DNA of 64,000 nt from PALSA-600 sp963842335 (GTDB lineage: Bacteria; Actinomycetota; Thermoleophilia; Gaiellales; Gaiellaceae): assembly GCA_963842335.1 (NCBI GenBank), contig CAWJGF010000004.1, positions 264,179 through 328,178 on the forward strand, given 5' to 3'. The notes under the pieces are model-generated. The model had not been told where the DNA came from. It was given only the letters and a program-made list of their open reading frames with translations, and made no database searches. Shown one piece after another: positions 33,955 through 42,717 of this stretch (the first letter of the stretch is position 1; every line of letters begins with the position of its first letter). A program made the translations under genes and the position numbers.

Positions 33955-34905
33955 ATGCGGGTTCTCGTCGTCACGAACATGTATCCGAGCGAACAGGCGC
34001 CGGGCGTCGGTGCCGTCGTCGCCGACCAGGTCGAGGATCTGCGCGCGCTCGGCGCCTCGGTCGAGCTGGTCGTGATTCGCGGCAGGCTGGGCAAGCGCCA
34101 GTACCTGGAGGGTGCCCGGGAGGTGCGGCGGCGCGTGCGGCGCGAGCGGTTCGACGTGATCCACGCCCACTACGGCCTGACGGGCGTCGTGGCGTCGATG
34201 CAGCGGCGCGTGCCTGTCGTCACCACCTTCCACGGCAGCGACACGGGGTATGTGCGGTGGCAGGGGTGGGTGTCGCGCGTCGTCGCCCGGATCTCGACGC
34301 CGATCTTCGTGACTCAGGACGGCGCGACCCGTCTCGGGCTGCCGGGCGCGGACGTGATCGCGTGCGGGGTCGACCTCGACCTCTTCCGCCCCATCGACCA
34401 GGCAGAGGCACGGCAGGCGCTCGGCTGGGGGATCGACGCGCCGGTCGCGCTGCTGCCCGGCGCACGCGCGAACCCGGTGAAGGGCGCCGTTCTGTTCGAC
34501 GCGGCCGTGCGCGAAGCTCGCGCGGGCTGCCCGGCGCTCGAGAGCCGAACGCTCGAACACCTTCCGAGGTCGGGCGTCGCCCTGTCCCTGAACGCGGCGA
34601 GCGTCACCGTGATGACCTCCGACTCCGAGGGATCTCCGGTGACGATCAAGGAATCGCTTGCGTGCGGCACGCCGGTCGTCTCGGTGGCGGTGGGCGACAT
34701 CCCCGCGCTCATCGCAGGGTTGCCCGGCTGTGCCGTGACCGAGCGCGAGCCCAAGGCGCTCGCCGTTGCGATCCTCGCAGCGCTCGAGGACCGGCAGCCT
34801 GCTGCCTTGCGGGAGCGGGTCGAACCGTACTCGCGCCGTCGTGCGGCCGAACAGGTGCTTGCGATCTACGAAAGGGTCGTCAAGCGGCGCCGGCCGGCGA
34901 GGTGA
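33955..34905 (+). CDS. Glycosyltransferase family 4
   Basis: 316 residues from the ATG at 33955, preceded by an ideal ggagg. It begins 'MRVLVVTNMYPSEQAPGVG', typical of GT4. 'FDVIHAHYGLTG' and 'TTFHGSD' belong to the N-terminal domain. 'ALLPGARANPVKG' and the donor-side 'SDSEGSPVTIKESLACGTPV' (E-x7-E) mark the C-terminal domain. The length is slightly below the family norm of about 360-400, with a compact central part. The first 147 bp upstream are shared with the divergent kinase promoter. The 3' end overlaps the convergent 2-epimerase gene by 26 bp. Confidence 0.88.
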   Translation: MRVLVVTNMYPSEQAPGVGAVVADQVEDLRALGASVELVVIRGRLGKRQYLEGAREVRRRVRRERFDVIHAHYGLTGVVASMQRRVPVVTTFHGSDTGYVRWQGWVSRVVARISTPIFVTQDGATRLGLPGADVIACGVDLDLFRPIDQAEARQALGWGIDAPVALLPGARANPVKGAVLFDAAVREARAGCPALESRTLEHLPRSGVALSLNAASVTVMTSDSEGSPVTIKESLACGTPVVSVAVGDIPALIAGLPGCAVTEREPKALAVAILAALEDRQPAALRERVEPYSRRRAAEQVLAIYERVVKRRRPAR

Positions 34906-35983
34906 CCGCATCGAGCAGGACGCGCGCGGCGCGCTCGGACGCGTGACCGTCCCAGCCCGGTACTCCGGCCGCCGGCGCTGACCAGCCGGCGAGCCACTCG
35001 GGAATCCGTGCGAGCAGCGCCGGGTCGGTGCCAATGATGCGGTTGGTGCCCTCGGAGACCGTCACCGGTCGTTCGGTGCCGGCTCGCATCGTGAAGCACG
35101 CGATCCCGAGGAAGGTGGTCTCTTCCTGCACCCCGCCGGAGTCCGTGATCACCCCTCGGGCGCCTGCCTGCAGCGCGAGGAAGTCGACGTATCCCACCGG
35201 CTCCATGAGGTGGAGCCTCGGGTGCGCGGCGGCCGGATCCAGCCGCGCTCGTGTCCGCGGGTGCACGGGAAAAACGACAGGCGCCCAGTCGGCGAGCCGC
35301 GCGAGAGCGGCCAGAACCTCGCCGAAGTCGTCACCGTCCACCAGGCCGGGGCGGTGCAAGGTGACGAGGAGATACGGCGTTCCCTCCAGTCCGAGCCGAT
35401 CGAGGACGGTCGAGGAATCGATCGCGGGACGCATGCGCACGAGCGTGTCGATCATCGTGTTGCCGACGAAGTGAACCCGGTCGGCGCTCACCCCTTCGCG
35501 GATCAGGTTGTTCTCGGCTTCGGGGCTGTGGGTGAGGCACCAGTCGCTCAACTGATCGGTGAGCACGCGGTTGATCTCTTCCGGCATCGTGCGGTCGAAG
35601 CTCCGAAGCCCGGCTTCGAGGTGCGCGATCGGGATGCCGAGCTTCGCCGCGGCCAGCGCACCGGCGAGGGTCGAGTTCACGTCCCCGGCGACCACGAAGA
35701 GCGCGGGGCGGAGGTCGTCCAAAACCGACTCGATTCGTTCCAGGGCCTTGCCGGTCTGCGCGCCGTGGCTGCCGGAGCCCACGGCGAGCTCGTGGTCGGG
35801 CGCGGTGATCTGGAGCTCTTCGAGGAAGATCCCGGCCATCTCACGGTCGTAGTGCTGACCCGTGTTGATCAGTACGTGCTCTAGGCCGGGGGCACGTTGC
35901 TTCATCGCCGCGATCAGCGGTGCCATCTTGATGAAGTTCGGCCGTGCGCCGACGAGGTATGCGATTGCAGTCGAGTCGTTCAT
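34880..35983 (-). CDS. wecB: UDP-N-acetylglucosamine 2-epimerase (WecB/WbpI type)
   Basis: 367 residues from the ATG at 35983 ('MNDSTAIAYLVGARPNFIKM'). The family signatures are 'GARPNFIKMAPLIAAM', 'INTGQHYDREM', 'GDVNSTLAGALAA', 'HLEAGLRSFDRTMPEEINR' and 'ITDSGGVQEETTFLG'. It interconverts UDP-GlcNAc and UDP-ManNAc, or the 2,3-diacetamido uronate in the WbpI branch. With the WbpB-, WbpE- and WbpD-like genes nearby, the second role is plausible. It overlaps the convergent GT4 gene by 26 bp at the 3' end. Confidence 0.92.
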   Translation of the reverse strand: MNDSTAIAYLVGARPNFIKMAPLIAAMKQRAPGLEHVLINTGQHYDREMAGIFLEELQITAPDHELAVGSGSHGAQTGKALERIESVLDDLRPALFVVAGDVNSTLAGALAAAKLGIPIAHLEAGLRSFDRTMPEEINRVLTDQLSDWCLTHSPEAENNLIREGVSADRVHFVGNTMIDTLVRMRPAIDSSTVLDRLGLEGTPYLLVTLHRPGLVDGDDFGEVLAALARLADWAPVVFPVHPRTRARLDPAAAHPRLHLMEPVGYVDFLALQAGARGVITDSGGVQEETTFLGIACFTMRAGTERPVTVSEGTNRIIGTDPALLARIPEWLAGWSAPAAGVPGWDGHASERAARVLLDAVTSPAGAA

Positions 35984-36090
35984 CGGCAGGCCCCGCAGGT
36001 TCGTCGGACGATCACGTGCGGTCACACTACGCATCGCACCGGAGTGACGCTTCGCCCCGGCCCGACCGGGGGAAGTGTCAAGCTGCGGCG

Positions 36091-37119
36091 ATGCGGCTCT
36101 GGGCGGACATCGAGAATGAGCCGCAGGTCCAGTATTTGCTGCCGTTGCTCGAGGCCTGCCGTCGTAGCGGTGCCGAGACGTTCGTCACCGCTCGCAATTC
36201 AGGAGCGACGTTTGAGCTCCTCGAGAACCGGGGTGTCCCGTACGAGCCGGTGGGGGCTGCCTACGGCGCGTCGAAGCCGGCGAAGGTTCAAGGTCTGATC
36301 TCCCGCGGCCGCGCCCTGAGTGCGCTGCTGCGGCGTGAGGGCGTGCCGGATGTCCTCGTGTGCGCCTCGCGCGCCGCGGTGCTCGCCGCCCGGCGCCTTC
36401 GTGTGCCCTCGTTCCTCGTGTCGGATTACGAGCACGCCAACCTGACGGTTTTTCGCTGGGCGAGGTCGACGATCATGTTCCCGGACGTGATCGACACGTC
36501 CGCGTATCGGTCGCGCGGGATTTCCCCACGTCGGCTGATTGCATTTCGCGGCCTGAAGGAGGACCTCACGTTCGCCGGCGTGGATCTCGACGGGATCGAG
36601 CGCCTGCGACTGGAGACCGACGATCACCTACGAGTGCTCGTCCGGCCCCCGGCGGAGGACAGCCACTACTACAAGGGGCGCTCGAAAGAGCTCTACCTCG
36701 CCGCCCTGCGCCGGTTCGCAGCGCAGGATGACGCGGTCGTCGTGCTGTCTCCCCGCTACCCGCGCCAGCGCGACGACCTGGCGGGGCTGCAGTTCGTGAA
36801 CGAGCCGATCGTCCTCGACCGCCCGTTGCCTTTCCTGACGCTCCTGCGCTCGGTCGACGCGGTCCTGACGTCGGGCGGCACGATGCTGCGTGAGGCCGCC
36901 TATCTCGGTGTCCCGGCCTTCAGCCTGTTCGGCAGCCGGCTCGGCGCCGTCGATCGTCATCTCGCGGCGATCGGGCGCGCGACCCTCCTCGCCTCGGAGC
37001 AGGACATCGCGGACATCCGGCTCGCGCGGTCGAACGGCTTCTCGCCCCTCGTCAGCAATCCACACCTCGACGACGAGCTGGCCGCGCTGGTGCTGCGCGG
37101 AGCGCGCGCGCCCCGCTAG
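36091..37119 (+). CDS. DUF354 family protein
   Basis: 342 residues from the ATG at 36091 ('MRLWADIENEPQVQYLLPLL'). This family has a GT-B-like fold similar to UDP-GlcNAc 2-epimerase and MurG and is often found in archaeal and bacterial polysaccharide loci. 'TSGGTMLREAAYLGVPA' is the conserved C-terminal nucleotide-binding-like motif and 'VLSPRYPRQRDDL' lies before it. The precise reaction is not established. The promoter region is shared with the divergent 2-epimerase gene (107 bp between starts). Confidence 0.8.
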   Translation: MRLWADIENEPQVQYLLPLLEACRRSGAETFVTARNSGATFELLENRGVPYEPVGAAYGASKPAKVQGLISRGRALSALLRREGVPDVLVCASRAAVLAARRLRVPSFLVSDYEHANLTVFRWARSTIMFPDVIDTSAYRSRGISPRRLIAFRGLKEDLTFAGVDLDGIERLRLETDDHLRVLVRPPAEDSHYYKGRSKELYLAALRRFAAQDDAVVVLSPRYPRQRDDLAGLQFVNEPIVLDRPLPFLTLLRSVDAVLTSGGTMLREAAYLGVPAFSLFGSRLGAVDRHLAAIGRATLLASEQDIADIRLARSNGFSPLVSNPHLDDELAALVLRGARAPR

Positions 37120-37610
37120 GGCGTCGGGCGGAGCGGCTTCGCCGGGACTCCGGCCACCACGGCGCCTGCGGCAACGTCGCGCGTGATCACGGCCCCGGCG
37201 CCGACGAGCGCGCGCTCTCCGATCGTCACGCCGCCGAGGATCACAGCGCCCGAGCCGATCGCCGCGCCGCTCTCGACGCGAATGGGCAGCAGCGTCCAGT
37301 CGTCCTCGCGTGCGAGCGCTCCGGAGCTGTTCGTCGCCTGCGGGAACTTGTCGTTCACGAACATCACGCCGTGGCCGACGAAGACGTTGTCGCCGATTTC
37401 GACGCCGTCGCAGATGAAGGTGTGGCTCTGGACTTTGCAGCGCGCGCCGATCACAGCCCCCCGCTGGATCTCGACGAACGGGCCGACGCGCGTCCCGTCG
37501 CCGATGCGGCAGCCGTACAGGTTCACGAACGGCTGCACGACGACGCCGTCTCCGAACTCGACGTCATCGATCAGACGGTGCGGGGCGTCGTTCGCGGGCT
37601 GTGACGCCAT
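37116..37610 (-). CDS. Left-handed beta-helix acetyltransferase (WbpD/WlbB-like)
   Basis: 164 residues from the ATG at 37610. Hexapeptide repeats of the LpxA superfamily run through the sequence ('IGDGTRVGPFVEIQRGAVIG', 'IGDNVFVGHGVMF'). 'VFVGHGVMFVNDKFPQA' matches the family of UDP-2-acetamido-3-amino-2,3-dideoxy-glucuronate N-acetyltransferases; its catalytic-type residues Asn and Asp are present. The gene is 2 bp downstream of the aminotransferase gene, which supplies the substrate amine. It overlaps the DUF354 gene by 4 bp. Confidence 0.9.
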   Translation of the reverse strand: MASQPANDAPHRLIDDVEFGDGVVVQPFVNLYGCRIGDGTRVGPFVEIQRGAVIGARCKVQSHTFICDGVEIGDNVFVGHGVMFVNDKFPQATNSSGALAREDDWTLLPIRVESGAAIGSGAVILGGVTIGERALVGAGAVITRDVAAGAVVAGVPAKPLRPTP

Positions 37611-37612
37611 CG

Positions 37613-38719
37613 TCAGGCCGGGGGCACCGCGACGCGCGTGACCACCGCTGCGACCCGCTCGATCTCCTCGGGCTCGAGCTCGGCGAACATCGGCAGCGAG
37701 AGCAACGTGCCGGCCCACGCCTCCGACACGGGGAAATCGCCGGCTGCGTGGCCGAGATTCGCCAGTGCGGGCTGGAGGTGGAGCGGCAGCGGATAGTGCA
37801 TGCCCGTCGCGATCCCTTCGTCGCCGAGCGCCTGGCGGAGGTCGTCCCGGTTCTGGGCGCGGATGACGTACAGGTGCCAGACGGGATTCGCCCACGGAGC
37901 GACGGGCGGTAGCGTGACGGAGCCTTCGAGCAGCCGGTTGTAGGACGCGGCATGGGCGCGTCGTTGCTCGGTCCAGTCGGCCAGGTGCCGCAGCTTCACC
38001 CGGAGCACCGCTGCCTGCAGTGTGTCGAGACGCTCGTTCCCGCCAATCACCACATGCTCGTACTTCGCGCGCTGCCCGAGGTCGCGCAGCACACGGATCT
38101 GCTCGGCCAAATCGGGGTCGTCGGTGGTGATCGCGCCGGCATCGCCGTAGGCGCCGAGGTTCTTGCCGGGATAGAAGCTGAATGCGGCAATGCGGCCGAG
38201 TGAGCCGCAGGTTCGGTCGCGATACCCCGCGAAGTGCGCTTGCGCGGCATCCTCGACGAAGGCGAGCCCGTGCTCGTCACACAGTGCGCGAATGCCGTCG
38301 GCATCGCAGGGATGGCCGAAGAGATCGACGCCCGCGACCGCCTTTGTCTTCGCGGTCACCGCCGCACGTGCCTGCTCGACGTCGAGCAGGCCGTATTCGT
38401 CGCAGTCGACGAGGACGACACGTGCGCCCAGGCGGACGAGCGGCAGGATCGTGGCGATGAATGTGTTCGCCGGAGCGATCACCTCGTCACCGGCGCGGAC
38501 CCCGACCGCCTCGTACGCGAGCGCGAGACCGGCGGTGCCGGAGGAGACGCCCACGCAATGGTCGACCCCGCAGGCCTCGGCCCACTCCGACTCGAACCGC
38601 GTCACTTCCTCGCCGAGGATGTACTGCGTCGAGGCGATCGCGTCGAGGACCGCCGCGTCGACCTCGTCCTTGATGGACGCGTATTGACGCTTCAGGTCGA
38701 CGAAGTTGACGGGCTGCAC
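37613..38719 (-). CDS. DegT/DnrJ/EryC1/StrS sugar aminotransferase (WbpE-like)
   Basis: 368 residues from a GTG at 38719 ('VQPVNFVDLKRQYASIKDEV'), the normal family start. PLP enzyme: the cofactor Lys is in 'FSFYPGKNLGAYGDAGAI', 'GVSSGTAGLALAYEAVGV' binds the phosphate and 'FVEDAAQAHFAGY' holds the aspartate. 'GLRSAL'-type acceptor residues are replaced by 'ERLDTLQAAVLRVKL'. It transfers an amino group to a 3-keto (or 4-keto) nucleotide sugar. The acetyltransferase follows after 2 bp; the oxidase partner is at 26912-27949. Confidence 0.93.
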   Translation of the reverse strand: MQPVNFVDLKRQYASIKDEVDAAVLDAIASTQYILGEEVTRFESEWAEACGVDHCVGVSSGTAGLALAYEAVGVRAGDEVIAPANTFIATILPLVRLGARVVLVDCDEYGLLDVEQARAAVTAKTKAVAGVDLFGHPCDADGIRALCDEHGLAFVEDAAQAHFAGYRDRTCGSLGRIAAFSFYPGKNLGAYGDAGAITTDDPDLAEQIRVLRDLGQRAKYEHVVIGGNERLDTLQAAVLRVKLRHLADWTEQRRAHAASYNRLLEGSVTLPPVAPWANPVWHLYVIRAQNRDDLRQALGDEGIATGMHYPLPLHLQPALANLGHAAGDFPVSEAWAGTLLSLPMFAELEPEEIERVAAVVTRVAVPPA

Positions 38720-38846
38720 GTGGTGGGGCTCTGGCTCCGGCTCGAGGGCGTCCCGGTTGGACGCGACGAGGGATCGAGTCAGCCGATGGTAACCGAGGGG
38801 ATGCCGAGCGCCGGTCTTGCCGATCAACCATCTAGAGTCGGGGGCC

Positions 38847-40055
38847 TTGGCTGAGCGCGTTGACGTGGCGTTGGTGGGCGCCGGCCTCGTCGGCCTCGCG
38901 ACCGCGGCTTCGCTCCTCGAGAGCGACCCCGGTCTGACGATCGCAGTGATCGAGAAGGAACCGCGGGTCGCGAGCCACCAGAGCGGACGCAACTCGGGCG
39001 TCCTGCATGCCGGTCTGTACTACGCGCCCGGGAGCCTGAAGGCGACGCTGTGCAAGGCCGGGCGCGAGGCGATGATCGCGTTCGCCGATACGCACGGGAT
39101 CCCGTGGAAAGCATGCGGAAAGCTCGTCGTCGCCGCTGACGAGTCGGAGTTGCCGCGGCTGGCGGCCCTCGCCGACCGAGGGCGGTCGAACGGGCTCGCG
39201 CTACGAGAGCTGCAGGGCGCCGAGCTGCGTGAGATCGAGCCAAACGTGATCGGCGTCCGCGCCCTGCACATCCCTGAGAGCGGCGTGATCGACTACGCAC
39301 GCGTCGCGGCGACGCTCCAGGACACCCTGACCGAGAGTGGCGGGCGGATTCTTCTTGGTCACCCTGTCACTGCGATTACCGAGAGTGGTGGACGCCGCAT
39401 CGTGCAGACGACCGACGTCGAAGTCGACGCCGGGATCGTTATCTGCTGCGGGGGCCTGCAGGCCGACCGGCTCGCCGAGCTGACCAGGATCTCGACCGGG
39501 GAGCATCGGATCGTTCCGTTCCGCGGCGACTATTACTCGTTCCTGCCGCACGCCGAGAACCTGGTTCAGGGCCTCGTGTACCCGGTCCCCGACCCGTCGT
39601 TTCCATTCCTCGGGGTGCACTTCACCCGCGGGATCGGCGGCGGCCTGCGCGCCGGCCCGAACGCCGTGCTCGCCCTCGCGCGCGAGGGGTACCACCGCTT
39701 GTCGCTGCGGCCGGCCGACCTGCTCGACACGCTTCGCTTCCCCGGCTTCCGGCGGCTCGCGCGCGAGTACGCGAAGGCGGGAGCCGCTGAGCTGTGGCGC
39801 GATCTCGTGAAGCCCGCGTATCTCGCCCAGATGCGCAGGTATCTGCCCATGGTCACGTCGAGTGACGTGCGCTTCGGGCCGTCGGGGATTCGAGCCCAGT
39901 GCCTTCGGCGCGACGGCTCACTGGTGGACGACTTCCTGATCGAGGAGTCGCGCGGGGCGATCCACGTTCTCAACGCGCCCTCGCCTGCCGCGACTGCCTC
40001 TCTCGTGATCGGGCAGCGAATCGCGGCGCTGGCGCTCGCCCAGCGTGCGGCGTGA
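38847..40055 (+). CDS. lhgO: L-2-hydroxyglutarate oxidase-like FAD protein
   Basis: 402 residues from a TTG at 38847, preceded by a G-rich stretch; a TTG ten codons earlier is also possible. 'VDVALVGAGLVGLATAASLL' is the FAD-binding DAO-family start. 'VASHQSGRNSGVLHAGLYYA' is diagnostic for LhgO, which oxidises L-2-hydroxyglutarate to 2-oxoglutarate and feeds electrons to the membrane chain. 'RFGPSGIRAQ' near the C-terminus is also conserved. It stands alone, convergent on the deacetylase gene (1 bp between the two stops). It has no obvious link with the EPS genes. Confidence 0.9.
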   Translation: MAERVDVALVGAGLVGLATAASLLESDPGLTIAVIEKEPRVASHQSGRNSGVLHAGLYYAPGSLKATLCKAGREAMIAFADTHGIPWKACGKLVVAADESELPRLAALADRGRSNGLALRELQGAELREIEPNVIGVRALHIPESGVIDYARVAATLQDTLTESGGRILLGHPVTAITESGGRRIVQTTDVEVDAGIVICCGGLQADRLAELTRISTGEHRIVPFRGDYYSFLPHAENLVQGLVYPVPDPSFPFLGVHFTRGIGGGLRAGPNAVLALAREGYHRLSLRPADLLDTLRFPGFRRLAREYAKAGAAELWRDLVKPAYLAQMRRYLPMVTSSDVRFGPSGIRAQCLRRDGSLVDDFLIEESRGAIHVLNAPSPAATASLVIGQRIAALALAQRAA

Positions 40056-40056
40056 T

Positions 40057-41508
40057 TCAGCTCTCCGGTGCGAGCCCGGACACGCGCGAGTTGTCCGGGG
40101 AGATCTGAGGCAGCCTCGGCGCGCCGAGGCGCACGCGACCGTCTGCGGCCGCGGCCCCGGTGACGGTCCAGTCTTCACCGGAGCGCTGCAACGAGGAGTT
40201 CGACCGCCGCTGCCACCACTCGGCCACTTCCCGAGGGAGCGCGTGCCACACCGAGGTATCGCTTGCCTGCGCCGCCAGGAATCGTTCGTACAGCGCGAGC
40301 CGTTCCGGCTCGACGAGGTAGTCGGGATGCGTGAGCAGCAATCCCATGCCACCTTCCTCGCGCAGGAACGCGGCTTTCTCGAGCCAGCGCTGCTCGGTGC
40401 GCTCGCCTCGCAGTTCGAACAGCGTGTGATCTTGCGGCAGCGTGATCGGAAGCTCGACGACGTCGCCGATGAAGTACGGCAGCCAGGAGCAGCTTCCACC
40501 CGGCTCCGGCTCGTACGTCGCGACGTCAGACCACGACGAGTCGTGCTGCAAGCCGAGCTCACGGAGCAGCGTCGCGTCCCGGTGCGTGGACGGGGAGCGG
40601 AAGCCCTGGGCCCCCCACTGCTCGGCGTAGCGTCTCATCGCCGGGAGTCGCCGGGGGAACTCACGCGCTGTCATGTCACGGCCGTCGTGATGGAGCCCAT
40701 GCAGGCAGATCTCACAACCCGCGTCGCGCAGTCGCGCGAGCAGCGGCTCCTCGACCGTGTAATCGCGCTCGGGGACGAAATACCAGGCCGAGCGGAGCCC
40801 GTTTTGCGCCTCGATCGCGTGGAGTTGCTCGACGAGCCGGTAGCCGCCTGCACGCTCCACGTCGTGAGTGAGGACGAGTGTCCACCGATAGTCCTGCGGC
40901 CACTGGGAGATCCAGGGCAGCGGCTCGCCCGCGATGCCCTCGACGAGCGCGAGGATCGCCGCCTCGAGGCGGTGCAATGAGGTCTCCGTCGGCCAAGCAG
41001 GAAACGGTGATCGCTCCTGAATCGCCCGGTAGCGCCTACGCAAGCTCATCTGCAGCTGGCGAGGGATCACACGCCGCGCGCGGTAGTAGCCGCGGGTCGC
41101 CACCTGGCGCACGCCGTGGCGCTTGAGGATGTAGCGCTCTTCGAGCAGCGCATCGAGAGGCGCATCGATGTCGAACGGGAGCAGGACGCTGCCGTCGGCG
41201 CCGCGGCCGACTGCGGATCGCGTCACTCCCAACTGGTCGACGATCGGCAGTTCGTCGGTCCAGTCACGGTTCGAGCCGGCGGCACGAGCCGCGGTCTCCG
41301 TATCGGCCACCGGTGCATGCAGGAAGGCGCCGTCGAGCACGAACGGGCGCGCCGGGGCGTCAAGTGCGGCTCGTACCGACAGCAGCTCGGCGCCGCGGCC
41401 ATCGGCGCGGGCGATGCGGATCACCTTGTCGTGGGCCGTCGAGGGATCGATGGTGTACGGAACGCGATACCGCTCGAAGAGACCGATCCGGCGCGACGCG
41501 ACAAACAT
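40057..41508 (-). CDS. Polysaccharide deacetylase-like (NodB-fold) protein
   Basis: 483 residues from the ATG at 41508, which overlaps the upstream stop (TGATG). Residues 1-200 have no recognised domain. The NodB-like region starts at about residue 205: 'WTLVLTHDVERAGGYRLVEQ' carries motif 1 (THDVE), 'EICLHGLHHDGRD' motif 2 (HxxxH) and 'GFRSPSTHRDATLL' motif 3. These bind the metal ion. The family deacetylates N-acetyl sugars of extracellular polymers or intermediates. No signal peptide is visible, so it may act in the cytoplasm. Third gene of an operon with an FAD monooxygenase and an ATP-grasp ligase. Confidence 0.8.
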   Translation of the reverse strand: MFVASRRIGLFERYRVPYTIDPSTAHDKVIRIARADGRGAELLSVRAALDAPARPFVLDGAFLHAPVADTETAARAAGSNRDWTDELPIVDQLGVTRSAVGRGADGSVLLPFDIDAPLDALLEERYILKRHGVRQVATRGYYRARRVIPRQLQMSLRRRYRAIQERSPFPAWPTETSLHRLEAAILALVEGIAGEPLPWISQWPQDYRWTLVLTHDVERAGGYRLVEQLHAIEAQNGLRSAWYFVPERDYTVEEPLLARLRDAGCEICLHGLHHDGRDMTAREFPRRLPAMRRYAEQWGAQGFRSPSTHRDATLLRELGLQHDSSWSDVATYEPEPGGSCSWLPYFIGDVVELPITLPQDHTLFELRGERTEQRWLEKAAFLREEGGMGLLLTHPDYLVEPERLALYERFLAAQASDTSVWHALPREVAEWWQRRSNSSLQRSGEDWTVTGAAAADGRVRLGAPRLPQISPDNSRVSGLAPES

Positions 41509-42716
41509 CAGACGGTCGTCCGGGTCTTGCGCGGCTTGCGTCTCGCCTCGCCGGCAATCCGCGAAGCCAGGGCCTGGCCGCTGAACCACGACCCCGAGAC
41601 GAAGCGCGTGATCGGCCCGACGCTCCGCGCCGCCGGTGCGCCGAGGAAGTGCAGGCCGGGCACTGACGACTCGAGGCCACGGCCGAGCACCGGGTAGCCG
41701 TTGGCGCGCTGGACGGCGCCGAGTAGGTCGTCATCGAGCAGCCCAATCCGTGCGAGGTCGACGCGGAAGCCCGTGCCGAGCAGCACGTGCTCGACGCTCC
41801 TGTGCGACCCGTCGTCGAGTGTCAGTTCCACACGCCCGTTCAGCAGTTCCGCACGAGACACGGCGCGTCCGAACGTGAGCGGCGTGCCTTCGAGCCGTGC
41901 CCGCAACCAGTGAGAGCCGGCAGGACGGATGCAGCGCTGCGCGATGCGTTCCTGCGACTCGCGCGGGAGGCGCGTGAACAGATGGGGCTGAGAGACGAGC
42001 CGGCTGTACCAAAGCGGCCCGACGTCGGTCGGCGCATAGACGATCGGTCCAAGGCGCCCGAGGCGCTTGATCACCGTGTGCCCCCGCAGCCAGACGACGT
42101 CCGGGGAGCGGACGATCACCTCGGTGGCTGCGCCGGCCTCCGCGAGCAACGCCGCGGTCTCGAGCGCGCTCTGTCCGCCGCCGATGACGGCGACGCTTTT
42201 GCCGGCGAAGGCTCCGAGGTCGGAGACCTCGGACGTGTGCGAGACGAACGGCGCTTCGAGCCCGTCGAACACCGGCGGCCGGGCCGCGAACCGGGCGATC
42301 CCACAAGCAATCACGACGCGCGCGGTCGTGAGCTCGTCGCCGTCGGCGAGCCGCACCAGGAAGCCGCCTTCGCGCCGGCGCTCGACGTGCGCCACGAACC
42401 GCCGGTCGACGTCCGGAACCGCTGTCTGCTGCACCCAGTCGCCGTAGGCGACGAACGCCTCGAGCGGGACCGGTTGGCCGAAGTCGAGGCCGCTCGCCCG
42501 ACGGAAGGCGTCGAGCGAGAGCGGCCCCTCACGCTCGACCATGCTCGACGCGCTCCAGTTCGAACGCAGCAGCATCCCGGCGGGCATCGCGCGCCAGAAC
42601 GACATCGGGGATCCGAACACATCGACGGCGACCCCGGCGCGGCGCAATTGAGTCGCGGCGGTCAATCCGTAGGGCCCAGCCCCGACCACGACCGCGTTCG
42701 AGTCGAAGGTCCTCAA
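41508..42716 (-). CDS. FAD-dependent, NAD(P)-binding monooxygenase-like protein
   Basis: 402 residues from a TTG. 'AVVVGAGPYGLTAATQLRRA' binds FAD and 'VAVIGGGQSALETAALLAEA' binds NAD(P)H. Their order and spacing are those of class B flavin monooxygenases and of related lysine/ornithine N-hydroxylase-like proteins. 'LGTGFRVDLARI' is the third conserved block. The substrate is unknown. It lies between the ATP-grasp and deacetylase genes on the same strand with no space, so the three probably modify one small molecule or one glycan substituent. Confidence 0.8.
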   Translation of the reverse strand: MRTFDSNAVVVGAGPYGLTAATQLRRAGVAVDVFGSPMSFWRAMPAGMLLRSNWSASSMVEREGPLSLDAFRRASGLDFGQPVPLEAFVAYGDWVQQTAVPDVDRRFVAHVERRREGGFLVRLADGDELTTARVVIACGIARFAARPPVFDGLEAPFVSHTSEVSDLGAFAGKSVAVIGGGQSALETAALLAEAGAATEVIVRSPDVVWLRGHTVIKRLGRLGPIVYAPTDVGPLWYSRLVSQPHLFTRLPRESQERIAQRCIRPAGSHWLRARLEGTPLTFGRAVSRAELLNGRVELTLDDGSHRSVEHVLLGTGFRVDLARIGLLDDDLLGAVQRANGYPVLGRGLESSVPGLHFLGAPAARSVGPITRFVSGSWFSGQALASRIAGEARRKPRKTRTTV

Positions 42717-42717
42717 C

